Shown here one piece after another: positions 45,477-59,202 of a stretch of 64,000 nucleotides of DNA. Positions within the stretch are counted from its first letter, which is position 1; the number at the start of each line of letters is the position of its first letter. The stretch is taken from assembly GCA_022579005.1 (NCBI GenBank), contig MU401572.1, positions 33,356 through 97,355 of the forward strand, given 5' to 3'. The position numbers and the translations under genes were made by a program. The stretch comes from Poronia punctata. Its lineage: Eukaryota > Ascomycota > Sordariomycetes > Xylariales > Xylariaceae. The notes below the pieces were generated by a model, which saw only the letters and a list, made by a program, of their open reading frames with translations, was not told the DNA's origin and searched no databases.

Positions 45477-47212
45477 TGTCTCCATCTGGCCTGTCTGCTC
45501 TTTGAACGGGAAGACGCCAATTAACCTCCTAGACAGGACAAGCTTGAGAAACTTTTATACAGTGAAAATAAAGATGAAATAAGTCTGATATTTAGTCTAG
45601 ATTATCTTAATCAATACTGCCTCCGAGGTTTCTACTTTGTGCCGGGGTAGGTATTCCGGCCAAGGTCCCTGAATCATTACACGTAGAACTTGGTTCTATT
45701 GTTAATGCATGCGGGGTGGTTAGTCCTCGCCCCTTATCGGTCTTATCGTCACCATCGTACCTTCCAGCTTTTTACCGTACATGTACTTGTACGGTACCAA
45801 CCCAATTGGACAGGCACTTGGTAGGTACTCGTAACTGTACAGGGCTGAATCACGTGAATGCCAACCAAGGTACGTCTGGACCCCGCGTGTCGGATACGGG
45901 CATTGAGCAGATCTCACGAGGACTCGGATGGCCGAGCTCTCTTCCTCCACTCAAAGAATCCGATACTCAACACAAGGCCTAATTGGTTACACAATATCTA
46001 CATGTATGTAGTACACATGCAAAGTGTAGTGAGATATGAATAGACATACCTTTAGGAGTAGAGTTTATCAGGTTAATTAGGTACAGGGTGCTTACTCAAA
46101 CTAGACTACGAGTACATGATGAAATCAGAGGTAACTGAGACATTTTCATCATCACCTACATTGTATGTAAGCACTCCAGATACTCAGTTTGAATTTCACT
46201 GGTGCTGTAGGGCCTAAGGGGGACAGGACAGTATTATAGTGACGTTGCTTTTTCATATGTATTTTAATACCCAAAACCGTTCAAACCATGATAGCTACCT
46301 CATCGAGCTATACGCTCGTCAATAATCGTAAACGCTCCCACAATAACCCACCTCGTTTCTCCTGGGTATGATTGATTCCCCCTGCGGCCGCCGCTGCTAA
46401 ATAATAGAGCAACTGTGCATGCTCCATGCCCCGATTGCGCCTTGACGACGTTATCATAATTCATATAATCCTGACCATCATGCCCCAACTGACGGGGGAG
46501 ATAGAGAGGCATGCATATACTCCTTTTTTTGTATCCCACCATACTTTGTCTCGTCTCCAAACCCGATTTGTTTGTACAGGCCGCTCCGATGACCTGCGGC
46601 ATATCAAGTCCCGTGTTTAGGAACCATAGATGGGGCCGTAAGCAAGGCCGACCACCACATACGAGGGTCAGCAATGTCAGCTTATCGTATCACCCAACTC
46701 GCATTCACGAGGCAGTCATTGGCCTGTCCCAAACGACCACTGCTCGTCATCTAAGACTAGACTTTTTGACCAGTCATGCGAGTCTACCGTTATGGAAGAA
46801 ATGAGACTGGCGACACTTTCGACGCGACTGCATCGAAACTGAGCGGGCATATTTTCCGGTGCTGATCGCGGGGGCCCTAGAGCCTCCCCTCGTAAATCGA
46901 CCATTGACAGTCCAGTAGCCACATTAGGACCTAGGTGAGATAACCTGGTTTGCCGGAGCGGGCGGGGCCGTGTGCGTTCCAACATATTTTTCTTAGCCAG
47001 CCTTACTATACTAGCAGCATTCCTGCAAGTCCCTCTTTTCTGGTTGGCTGCTTTAGACTGTGCCTGCAAACCAACCGAAATAGGCATGTAAGCAGCACCT
47101 CGACGCGAGTTTCGGAGCTATCCCTCGATCTACATGACCGATTGACCGCCCTTGACAACAATGACTTGCGTAGCCCAGAACCCAGAACCCAGCTCCCTGC
47201 CAACCGGTCCGT
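45477..47212. other. Intergenic region YVH1/C2H2 gene
   Basis: YVH1 promoter and 3' UTR of the zinc-finger gene. TACTCGTA/TACGAGTA octamers lie at about 45822 and 46107. An ORF at 46300-46674 (minus, 124 codons) has no domain. Nothing else is supported. Confidence 0.55.
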
Positions 47213-49274
47213 TCACCGCGACGATTGCGGGGGCGGCGGTTCTTCCTCGTTGAGCATGCAGGCAGCCTCTAGCATGTTGGTCCATTTCCCGCTCGTGCCC
47301 GCATGACTATGCTTGAGATGCTGTCGAAAGTGGTCTGCCCGGTAGAACTTTTTACTGGAATTGCATTCCCGGAATTTGTGCACTTCCTGTAGATGCCTTA
47401 ACCGGTCCTGCCACTCCGACTCGGTCATCTTCCGTGATCCTGCCGGGCCCTTGCTCCGCGGAAATTCCTCTCCGCAGTAGCCACACGTATCGGCCTCGCC
47501 GGGGCTGATGGTACTCTCATGGAATGCCCTGTGACAGCCCGCCATGAGAAGCGCTGAGCACGACCAGCTATGGCGCCGGACGTGCAGGCTGTTCTGGTGA
47601 CGCTCGGCTTCGTTTTTATTCTTGAACCGATTGCCACAATAGTTGCATTCGTATTGCTTTTCGGCGGTATGGTTGCTGCACACGGTCATGGTTAGATATG
47701 TAGTCCAACGCCATATTTGATTAGCGGGTGCATACCTCAATTCCTCGGCTGTCTCGAACTTTTTCGGTTTTTTGGGGCAACAATTACACATGTAATACCC
47801 TGCCTTGGCCTTTGAGATGGTAGCTTTTGGCACTTCGCCGACCTTACGGGGTGATGTAAGTCTGTTTTCGTTGCTGAGGTTCCGCTGATGAAGCCCACGG
47901 CTAAAGGGCGTGCATGGGGAATGGCCAATAGAAATTGGAGTGTTGTAAGGAGAGTTAGTATTGATGACATCTACCGGAGACATGCCTCCGGACGAGAGTC
48001 CACTGGGAGATCGGCCGCCAAGAGAAGTATGGCTCGAGATGCTCGTATTAAGCGACATGGTCGAGACAAACGAACCGTGGCGCGTGCCTGCCGATGACGA
48101 TGACAAGCCCGCCGACAGTGCACTTGGCGGTACCAAGCTCAGTCGCGGGACTGGAGACCCCCTGGAAGCCCCGTCACGACGTCTGGTAACTTCGCTTGCG
48201 CCTAGAGCTGCCTGTGGCGGGCTATCCCCGCCTGGCGATGAGGACGCACGTCTTTTATGGCCAATAGGACGGCCGTCGACCCTAGGATGTGGATCATCGA
48301 GGTATAGCTTTCTCATCCCCGAGGTCTCTTCCATCGGGAAATCTGTGTCCTCCGTGTTATCATAACTGTGGGTTGACATAGTCGCGTCGTCGCTGTTGTT
48401 GCGCCTGGATCTGAAAAGCGGCGAACGCTCCATGTCCATTGGCTCGATTGGCGAGCGATAGCCGGGGGCGCTTGGCTTCCAAAATGAACCCCCCGGCGAT
48501 AAAGTCGTCTGTAGAGGGGGTACAGCGAAGCGGCTCGCGGAGCCCGCTAGGGATTGATTATTCGATCGAATGGGTAAATCGACCGGTGCGATTCTCGGGT
48601 GCCTCTGCGGCTCGGGTCCGTCCCGCTCGTCGGTTATCGACATCGAGAGGCCAGATCGTCGAGGTGGCGAACGATCCCCGAAATTCCTCCGGGGATCTAG
48701 CTTTTTCAATAGAGAGTTATCGTAGTCGTTTCCCCCTTTGAACTGATATTGATTATGAGACATGAATAGTTTCCTTGGTAACGAATCTTGGGCACTGTGG
48801 CTTTTGAAAGTTAGTAACTCATCGACTAGAACGCGTCGGAAGCATCGCTTAATCCACATACCCCATTGACGCACCCGTCGAATTCAGACTGGAATAGCCT
48901 TCATCTCTATGGTGCGGCCGACCAACCGTCCTATCAATATCATGTTTCTTGAACAAATCTGGGTCACATCCGCTATCACGCCCGCCCCCACTATCCCAGC
49001 TAGCATTAGAATCGATGGATGGGAAGCGGTCGTGGTTTGGTGGGCCTGGCAGACCCATACTAGGCACGTAACGCGGAGGAGGCAACGGGGGAGGCGCATC
49101 GTCGTCGGCAGTGCGGCGGAGGTTAGGTATCGACACCGGTATGGATGAAGGCGCGAAGCCTAACCCCTGGGCCCGGGAATGGCTGAAGCGGCCAGATTGG
49201 TCTTCTATACGAATAGCAGGAGGGGGGGCTTCAGCCCCAGCCCCCCCGCGGGGGTATCTCGACGGTATGTCCAT
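47213..49274 (-). CDS. C2H2 zinc-finger protein, probable transcription factor
   Basis: Exons are 48862-49274, 47736-48794 and 47213-47675 (minus), giving 644 aa. Intron 2 is 60 bp and in frame, so the ORF reads through it; the GTATGC donor, CTAAC branch and GTGCAG acceptor, and the join AEELSNHTAEKQYECNYCG, support splicing. The acceptor of intron 1 could be six bases earlier. The first 440 residues are Ser/Pro/Arg-rich and disordered (for example PAPGYRSPIEPMDMERSP-like stretches). The C-terminal 190 residues hold zinc-binding modules: YMCNCCPKKPKKF, YECNYCGNRFKNKNEAERHQ followed by NSLHVRRH, CSALLMAGCHRAFH, CGYCGEEFP, and CNSSKKFYRADHFRQHLKHSH. This irregular array is found in ascomycete C2H2 regulators, but I cannot name an ortholog. 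Upstream in-frame TTG at 49286 is not used. Confidence 0.85.
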
Positions 49275-52200
49275 GCTGTTTTGCAATCCCTAGATACAAA
49301 TGTGCGCTTGGGAAACAACCGTACGAGCCAGCAATCAAGCGTCAAGCGCCCAATTGTGCAACGCCCGGCTACGGTGAACGAACTGTAATCGAAGAAAAAT
49401 ACAACAATAAAGATGTTGTATGGCCACCGAAATAAGCAGATATTCGCAGTATGTTATGTCATAGAGTGGGGATCGTCTCGAGGTTTAACAGAAATAGTGT
49501 CGTGCGAGCTCGTGTGTCGACTGTCGATACCGAGAAATGATCTCGAGATCGAATCGAAATGCAGCAGGTGGTTTAGTTGGGATGGGAGTGGCGAACAGGT
49601 ATTCGCAGATAACCTTTGTTGAGCCAGCAAAGGTCAGCGTCGGCAAAATGGTCCACGCGAGGAAGGTGTTTCGTTCGTATTATAGAGACGCAAAGACCGA
49701 AGACGTCATCATCCGGCAGCTGAGAATTGGGACGCGCACGTCTGAGTTGTGGCCGTGGCCGACCTGATTTGAAGGAACGATGGTGATGGGATGTGGATGG
49801 GCGAGTTCTAAACGAATCATCGGATTTCGGGAAGCACAAGGCGGCGGGTAATCGCGGGGCGAATAAGTGTTGCGACTATTCCACCTTTAAATCCTGCAGC
49901 ATAGTGTTTGTCCAACCCTATAAGCCAGCAGCCCAAAAGCGCAGCAGAACCAACGTCGTTTAACAGCGAGATCGGCAAATGCGGAACCTAGTGAGATGTA
50001 CTCGTAAAGGATGTTGGTATGTTGGCGTTTTTCCGAAGTTTGGACAAGTGGTCTTTTTCCCTTTCTTTCCTTTTCCTCTTTCCCTCTCAAATCAAAGACC
50101 GTCTACCGATTCCTATACTCCATATGACCTGAAGTGTGTTGAAACCCCCTAACGTAATTAAGTGGTTTATTTAGTAGAACAGGAACATCGATGTTAAAGA
50201 AGGGCAGCTGCCAAGGAGAGACGAGAAGGAAGAAGATAGGTTGGTCTAGGTTGTGAATGGTTAATTTGCACTAGAAAGTGAAGCAGAACTTAAGGTAGGT
50301 AGATACTCGAGGAATCTGGAGAATCAGAACAACGGCTGAAGGTAGGATTGGGTAGGTAGTGACTCCGCGTACATAAACAGTGGGAGTACTGCAGTATTAG
50401 TATCGTTTTGACCTCTGCCCTATGAGCCGGGATGGACAGGGTGGACCCCCATAGGAAGCATGGGTTATTTTCTTCAGCCCTCTTGAGTGAACCCAGATTT
50501 GTTCTGGCGCCTAGTGAATGTATCCGTCTTTTACAGGGGTTTTAGTCGAGGGCTACGGATTACTTGCAGGGGTCCTGGTAGTACATTGGGTGCTCTAGTC
50601 TAGCTGCAGATGCCCGGAGGTCGGTATCCTCTACAAGGTACAAGGGCTGATGTATACATTACCAACGCATTTGTACAAACAGGGAGGGGGAGGGTGAACT
50701 TAGTAGAGCACCCTTGAGATCAGCGTCTGCAGGGAAGATACGTAACAGTAGGTACTTGGCCAAAACTACGCGACCACGTCCCCGCTCTCATCTGTCATCC
50801 ATCCACACCGACACTCTACCCACTCGGGTGTACTGAAGTATTAGTACAACTCACGTTGACTTTGTCCGTCTGGGGACCCCGAGCATTGGACCGAAGGTGG
50901 TCCTTTATGTCAGCAAACCTACATGTTAGCAGAAGATGTTAGGTACCTGGGAAGGAACAAATCTACAAACTAAAGTACCAATGCTAGGTAGATGGGTTGT
51001 TGCTTGTTAGTTCTTATTAATGATCTTAATCATCATGTCAGCCCGACTAATTATGCACAACCTGAACAGCACAACTTTAGAAAGTGAGAGCAACCAAAAT
51101 TAAAAATATCAAATTAATCCCCCAAGTGTGTTATGTTAGTCTATTTACAGTTTTGGGAGAATGTCATTGGGACTGGGTGTCAATATTAAAGTAGTCAACG
51201 TCTGGAAAGCCAATTGCCTGCGACTTGATAGATGTAACCTTACGTGATCATTATCAAAGTGTGTATCGTGTATCCGTATCGTGTATCATTATGGCTAGGC
51301 TACAAGTAGTGATTAACCCCAGAGTTCCAGTTTTATTTGCATTTTGACCCTCTATTGGCTTGCAAGCATGTCGCGTACAAGTATATATAAGGCAGGCCAG
51401 GCCTTCAGAATACCAGGTAAGATATATCTCGAGCCGTTACTATATCAACAAGTGACTATAAGCAAGGAAGCTCTTATGATAATGACTTTAAAAGCTTTGT
51501 AACCAGTTGAGCTCATCCTTGACTCCGAAACTAGGTTAGGTCAACTACTTTAATCGGGTAGCAAGGTTATAGGAGGGCTGGATTAGGTATACGAGTACTA
51601 GACCCATTTGTCACCTATTGTAGACAAGTGTTGATAAGTGCTTTTAGTAATATTTCAAGGTCACGGCCAATTGATTATCCGGGAGGGAGACAAACCATGA
51701 GAGCTTTTACCACATTGATATTCCTGTATCTAATCGTATATCTTCTCTGTAGCCATGAGCTAGGTATGGTCTTGCTAAGTTAGTTGAATGAGTCTGGCTT
51801 TGGTTGTTTGTTTTGACAGAGTTGCGACAAGCTACAAGAGACAAACTACCTACCTGCTCAATGCCGCAAACAAAACATCGTACTACTTACCACAACATTC
51901 ATTACTGTAAATCGACAAGGTTGTTAACTTGTTCGGATGAGAGGGCTTTGAATGAACTAAGCAGGAAAGCGCAGTAAAGTCAATATATTTATCTTATACC
52001 CGGCAATGTCTTCCGGCCTTTAAAGAGACGATCAGACGGCTGTATATTTATCTAGTACTGGTTGCAAGATGAAAAGCAGAGCTTCTCCAACTCACATATG
52101 GTATTTCACTGATCGCCATCTACAATTCAGATGTAATATGTACATCATAGTTATCGGTCTGCAAAGACAGATGGCGACTTTATATCAACGCAGACGTCGC

Positions 52201-55200
52201 AGTCTCGACAGAATATCAGCCGTATAGGTATGGTGACAGTTCAACACAAGTTCAAAATTTGATATCACAACATAAGACTGCGCAGGGGATACATCTATCT
52301 CATCCCACTTGAGCTGAGATGGATTGACCTGTCGTAGGTACTAGGGTCCACAACCCAGACCAATGCAAGGATAGTTTTGTTTATGGCGCAGCATTTGACG
52401 ACAACCACCCTTAAGTCCGTAGAGGTAAGCCACGTAGCCCCTATGCCCCTGTAGCCCTATCCAAACGCCGAAAGATTACAGACTGTCGCATAATCGCTCA
52501 TACGTTTAACCAAGGTTAGTGATGAACCGTTTTCCCCTGTTCCCCTCGTCCTTGACCATTCTTCTCGGATGGCATTCCGCTGAAAAGGTAACGCCTCCAA
52601 GATCCACTACGCGAAGGGTGTCATCTAAAATTTCTATAAGCTAGCAGAGAGGAGAGAAAGTGCGCAAAGAAAGACCCCGATCCCACTTTCAGCCCTATAG
52701 GGTTGCAAACATGGATTAGCTCGGCGGTTTTGTATCACGCGGTTACCTTTTTCTCTATCCGAAGTTCAAAACGGGTTTAGGTGGGGGGGAGTATTTAAGC
52801 TCCCCGAAACGGCGATATTGGAGAGCCCGAAAAACATACCTGTTAATTAGGACGTAGCACTGAGGCTAGGTAGGTAGAGGGAGGTAAAATATGAAATGGA
52901 GATTTGCCTTTTTGCCGTGAGCACAAAACTACCTAACCTAGTAGTCTGTCTGTCTGTGTAATCGGCTAACTAAGCCTTAGTAAAGTATTACTGTTAAGTG
53001 GATAGGTATTTGTTGCTGCACTTCGGCTCTGAATTGGTATATCGAAGATCTTTCTCCACGTCTCTTGCAAACGAGCAAAGGGACATGTATGGTTGCTTAG
53101 GTATTGCCCGGGGGTACGCCACCTCGAGATACTCTTGAACAAGGTCGAGCAGTGTAACGACTGGTCCCCGATTCGAAAAGCACTAGGTTAGATCTCCATT
53201 AAAGCCTCAGCTAGTGATGGGTGCACAAACGAGATCTGGCTAACAATCTACCTAATAGACCTAGGTAGGTGTTAGGCTCATGTACCTACTGAGTAGGTCA
53301 GCTAGGTGAGAAAAAGCTCTCATCATCACTTCCTAAAGTAATATTAGTACCTAGGTTAGGTGAACAGTCAATATGACGCTAGCTGGCTCGGCAGGCCGGC
53401 ATAACAGGGTCTGGCCAGCACACGGGATACCAGTTTGGCTCAATCGCGAGGGTCAACGATTTAAGCCGTCTGTCAACCGAATCACCGGCGTCCGGGCGAA
53501 CGAGGTTATTTCGTGCTAAACCTACCGGCTCAAGTGGTTTATAGGCTGGGCAGGCACATAAAACATAAGCCAGTGTTAGTGTTGTGTACACGTAATTGTT
53601 TCATGTGGGTTTTTGCTCAGCCTCAAGAATTCGTAGTCGAGCCTAGATACACTAGCACTATAGTAGGTTTAAGTACCACGAAGGGGTGTGTGAGTGCGTG
53701 TGAGTGTCTCGGGATGGTGAACGAGGAGGGCGTGTCGTCGAACTGAAGTCTGACTCGCACACGCCCATCTTTGACGAATGATCACATGAGAGCCACAGTA
53801 GCTCCGGCCCAAAGGCGGCATCTGCTTCCTATCCGAGTAAAACGCCTTTACCCCAAGATTAGGTACGGCACTTGGGCTGGGCCGCCCGGAGGTTTAATGT
53901 ATGGCGATGTAGGCGCGGAACATTTTAACTGACTCAATGTGCAGTAGACCATCAATTGAAGACTTTGGCTACATCCCAAGTGTAGAGGTCGGGGTGGGAC
54001 ACTTTCCATCGAGCCGGCTCCCACATACCGAAACACACGGCCCATATATGTATACTGTGTAGTTGCAAAGAAAATATACTTATGCACTTGAACACAATAT
54101 CTTTTGCGGATTGTAAGGGTGATTAAATGCATAATGTGCAGTTCCCCGCACCTCCCACATCTCCAAACATCAAACTTGAACGTACTCATAGAGTCATAGG
54201 AAAGGTTAATAGATATGGTTATATTTTTCTAGTAACTAGGTACCTAGGTTAGGATATTCTGTTAGGTTAGGCTCATCTCCCTACATGGATTGTTTCCTGC
54301 TGATGTCGCATGGTAAGTTGCATGAAACATGAACCAACATATGAGGCGTGTATAAGGTGATAACAGAATAGGTGAGTAATCAATATAATAGGATAAAAGG
54401 CGACGTTGTCCGTTGTTAGCAGCAACAGCGATTGTACTTTAAGTACTTCCGCACAGGCTACATACATGATTTGTATTATGTAGTGACAGTACATTATGTC
54501 TCTCCGCATCCAACTAATCTTGGAGAAGTACCTAACCTTAGATAAATTTGCATGGCGCTCGGTTGTATAATGCTCCTTCGAACATATGTATGGGTATCAC
54601 CTGTGTGTGGTAATGTCGATACCCGGTCGATTTCATCTTTGCATAGACACATGGTGGTCCGGTCGTCGCTTACCCGTGTTTCAACAAGCGCCATCTCACC
54701 TGGCGCTGGAAATATCCGATCTAGATATCGTGTTTCGTTCCGCTAGCATACGACTAGTTCTAGATAGTCGAATGCTTACTTCCTGTCCTGCTTTTCTTCT
54801 TCCCCATCCAGTGCGAGAAAGAAGACGGCTCAGCTTGACGGGCTATAGACGACTATTACAAGTCACGCCCATTGACTTGAAGTGGGAGAATAGGAGTTGA
54901 TTTTGCCCGGCTACATTGTAACAGCCTAACAGGGCAACATCGGTTGCCGGCCGTATCTCCTGTAGGCTGTCTCTCACACGAGAAATCCGTAATGCACGCG
55001 GTCTCTTCTGGACGTGCTGGGGTCCCGAGTTGCATGAGTACTGGAGCTTCGATGTAACTGTGATGTCGCCCCGTTGTCTCAACTCACTTTCCAACCGTGA
55101 CTAAATTTAGATCGAGACGCCTTTGCGCCAGCCTTATGCATACATACAAGGCTTCACACACGGCTCACATGTTGGGACGAGAGCGGGCCGTGATTCGTCC

Positions 55201-58200
55201 AATACTCGAATACAACTTCAACCCGGGCGTGCCTAGGTGCAAAACTTCCAATCCGAATACTCGGCAAGGCGACACAGAAGCACACCGGCGATGCAGGTGG
55301 TACACGGGCGACTCATCACCCCCGCAGAGCCTGCCATCGGTACTGCAGGGCCTGTTGTTGTAGGGAAAACGGCGTCAAAAGAAAGGTCCTCGGCGCCATG
55401 GCCCATCTGATTGGACACGTTCCCTTGCTTCATAGGCCAACGATGCTGTGTGATTTGAAGCCCGAGTTTCTAGGCTTGCAGCTCGGACCTTTTGTTGGCG
55501 CAGCCCAACCCCTGCGAGTTACTTACCTTAGCAACCGCAAGAGAAAATAATGAAAAAGTTGCTCGTTCCAGCCGGAAAACAGATAGGTAATTGACATTGC
55601 AGTGCATATTTGCTAGGGCCAAACGCCTCGGCCGTGCCCGGGACACACGATAGTAAGCCGATTAATAATAGTTGCATATAATGCCTACTGCTGAAGGGCT
55701 TGGCGTGGGATAGTGAGTGGAATGGCAAGCTGCAGAAGAACCCTACGAGGCTGAACGCCCGTCAATCGTTTATTAAAGTCTAGTGTTTGGTACTTGGGCG
55801 CAAGAAGCCTTTACTGGACAAACAAGGTAGGAGGTACAGTACTTCCGCAGGCAACCGCCCTTGCTCGTAATGGTTCTGGAGCTGGCAGCTGTGTTAAGGT
55901 TAGAGCCTAGAGGGGGGGTCGCCTAGGGGTTTTTGGGTGCTAACCTAAGTGCAGGTGCTCTGACTTCTGCTGTTTAGCACAAGTACAGGTGAGTACCACG
56001 ACATGCTGCCCCCTTCCGCAGACCCGCCTCCCAACGATCTGCATTCGCCACTGTACATGGTGGCTGTGCCGTTGCAAGCACGAAGACGACGTACTCGTAG
56101 CGTTATGGTAGGGCAGGAGATAGGGCTAGAAGCGTCTCGGCAACCACACAATTGGCGACGCCGGGGGAGATTTATTGGCAATATGCAATCTGCAACCCAT
56201 CTACCGCGGATCTCGTTCGTTCGTCTTGTGAGAGCGCCATGCCGTTCTTAGGGCATCAACGGGCGGAATTAGGGCTTTTTTCTTCTTCTTTTCCTGTCCA
56301 TGCCGTTCACCAGCGAACGGGGCATTAATTATCTTCTAGCTAAAACCATGTGGCTAGGGCCGACAGCGGTCGTCTACATACCTAGTACGAGTATTGAAAT
56401 CGAGGTGCGCGGGATGTGCAATACACACAGTACGTGTACCCCGATATCTATCCTTGGGTGATACTTCATGTACGTGTACACACATACATACACGTCCAAG
56501 TACCGGCTTTACTTGGTCAGTCATGCCAGGGACAAATGACCATCCAGCATAGGTACGCAGCAGCATATGACAATATTAAAATCATGTGATTCTTCAACAA
56601 AAATTAAATTAAAAGAAAACTCTTTAGGCGCTCCGCTTCTATTATTTTCCAGCTGTCGCCTTCAGCTGCCCAGTCCAGAGTTACGTGTAGGAAGGTTATA
56701 CACGGGACACGTACAGGCTCAGCCGATGGTTGGCCTCGGGGGCAAAGAAGTACCCTGCTGTCCAAGATGTCCAAGCCGTCCCCGCCCGTGGGCGATATCT
56801 CCGCATATTTGCCTTGGCGATCTCTTCCAGTCCTGATCTACTTGCATACATACGTGTACTTACAACTATCGCAATTCTCCCTACGGGTACGCAGTAGCCC
56901 CTCAAGTCTCTCGCCAATCAAGCGACAAGCGCCGTATTCGGTCAAATTTCACACACACGCCCTGTAACAGCAAGCCAAACAAGTAAAGAGCTGAACAACT
57001 GGTCCGAAAAGGTGCTCGGCGAGATATCGTGACTGGTCAGCCCCCCGGTATGTTATAGCCGTAGTGGCCCAGCATATGCAATAACGATGACCAGTAGAGC
57101 CCCTGGCCAGGAGGCCGGCTACAATTCTGGGCTGTCTGGCCACCAAAGCGGGCCCCACGATGAACGGTATCAGAGCTAATGAAAGGCCAATATTGGACGT
57201 ACGAGTACAAGAGAAAAAGACACAACATGACCGGAAAAGATGCATGCCTATAATCTCGACGATGAAAATTTCTTCTGTTCCATCGCCCAGCGTAACGCTT
57301 GCCAAATTGTCAAGTGAGATACCGAAATACCAAGTGGCCAACTATCCTTTCCAAGTTACAACTACATGTCATCGTCTACTTACATCGACTATTGACAAAA
57401 GTTTTACACAGCAGGAGGCGAAAAGAACTATGCGTACACCCTACGACGACATGAAGAAAGACGGCAACTTGGCAAGAGCTCACTTGGCAATTACTCATCA
57501 TTTCCACCAGCCACAGTCTCACGTATCTATCATCTCCTTGCCTCCCTACCTACCCCGATATTATACCTACGAGTAGGTTACTTGTACACGTGTAATCGTA
57601 CGAGATCAGCCGGTCGATCGCCATTATATCTATCAACCAACTGGGCCAGTTTCGCTCCAGTTGGGGGATTTACACGTATTGTTTCAACGCAATGACTGGC
57701 AGTTTCACTGATATGTACCAGCCAGCCCTAACTTAGATGGACATGTTCCCTGTTCCCGGGACGATGGCCTTCTTATACTGCAAGCCGATTGGCGGTCGAC
57801 TTTTGCTGTCATATTTCAGCAATGCGGTTCTGGATCGGGAAGGGAAAGGGGAAGGGAAAAGAAAGGCTAAAAGTTATCAAACTACCCCCGTCCAAATTAG
57901 GATAACATTGCCTAATTGGACCTCTCCGCAAAACCCACGATTCACGACATCGCTTCACGACTCGCCTCGCGACTCTTTTTCATTCAGTGTACACTGTAAT
58001 AAGAGGACTCTAGAGCGACTACAGAGTAGAACTCATACTAACTTATAATTAGCAGGCTTTAGCACCGGGGAGAATATTGGGATTTTCTTATCAATCAGAT
58101 TGATCAACATGACTCGTGTGCCAACGCGTTCACGCCGGCAGATACTACTAATTGAATGGCAGTAATATACCTACCTAGTCCTACAAACAGACGAGAACAA

Positions 58201-59202
58201 GACAAACTAGGATTTACAGTCGAAACTTATTTTAGGATAGTATGTCATGAAAACATGCTAGACGACATACTAAACGACCAAGACCAGCCTTGGGCGATCT
58301 ACTGAGTACACGTAAATAAATAGTCTTGGACATAGGTACAGGCAGGCGTCTAAGACACTGCAATCATGGCCGCCCTCGTTTCACACCTCATAAAAAGCAA
58401 GTATACCCGAGACTACCTTTCCTCTCCGGCTACCATAACAGTAATTCTACCGAGAGATGCTCAGACAGAATAATGACGCCTGTAGTGTCAAATGAGTACC
58501 TCAATAATAAGGCAAGGCCGAGAGAGCGAAAACACATGAAGGCGCCATCTATCACTTTTACCACGATCGTCTACCTAGTTCAAGCAAACCGGAGCAAACA
58601 AACCTACTTTGGCTTATATAGCGGGACTTCCCCCGTTAATTATCTCATATGTCGCGTTTTGGGGTGTACCTTGGGTACTGGGAATAGCCGGGAAATAAGA
58701 AAATCTCGATGAAGGGCGTGGATAAAAAAAGGGAGATTTAGGTATCATGGCCTTAAAACATGGGGTCTTTTGAGGGAAGAAGCTAAAGTAAGACTAGACT
58801 AGACTAGGGATAGTGCCTTGCGTTTGCTTACCTACTACCCCTTGTAGCTCCCCCCTCCGTCCTTTTCACGCTAGGCCTTATGAACGGCGATACGCCTCAG
58901 CTATAATGGTTTAGCCTAGCCTCTTAAAGCTAGTTGGGTGTACTTGAACGTACGTGTACACCTACTCGTAGGATAAAGAAGAGGTACCTCGGAGGGATTA
59001 TTACTGTTAAAATCATCCATATAGACGTAGACAATACATTTCTAACACGTAAGTCGAGGTATCATTGTTTAAAAGGGACCTCGGGAACAAGATGATAGTG
59101 AAAAGATAGGTACACGTACCTCATGTAAGCATCCCCCACTTCCATTGTAACCAATTTTTGGCAGATGTGCAAAGGAGAAGAACATGTGTATCTACAAGTA
59201 TG
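49275..59202. other. Gene desert, left part
   Basis: About 10 kb with no gene I can support on either strand, even when allowing for introns. ORFs of 60-138 codons (for example 53848-54189, 56949-57341, 57160-57576, 58326-58712) start mostly at non-ATG codons or lack domains. The stretch has many GTAGGTA/TACCTAC, CTAGGTTAGG and TACGAGTA/TACTCGTA words (octamers at about 49997, 51589, 56090, 56382, 57198, 57565, 58961). A TATTTAA box in GC-rich context at about 52793 looks like a core promoter without a following gene. Confidence 0.6.

Noticed and set aside
46300..46674. 124-codon minus-strand ORF below the C2H2 gene
   Set aside because: No domain; most likely lies in 3' UTR/intergenic DNA.
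56949..57341. 130-codon hydrophobic minus-strand ORF in the gene desert
   Set aside because: It starts at TTG, has scattered Cys and no family features; a chance ORF is more likely.
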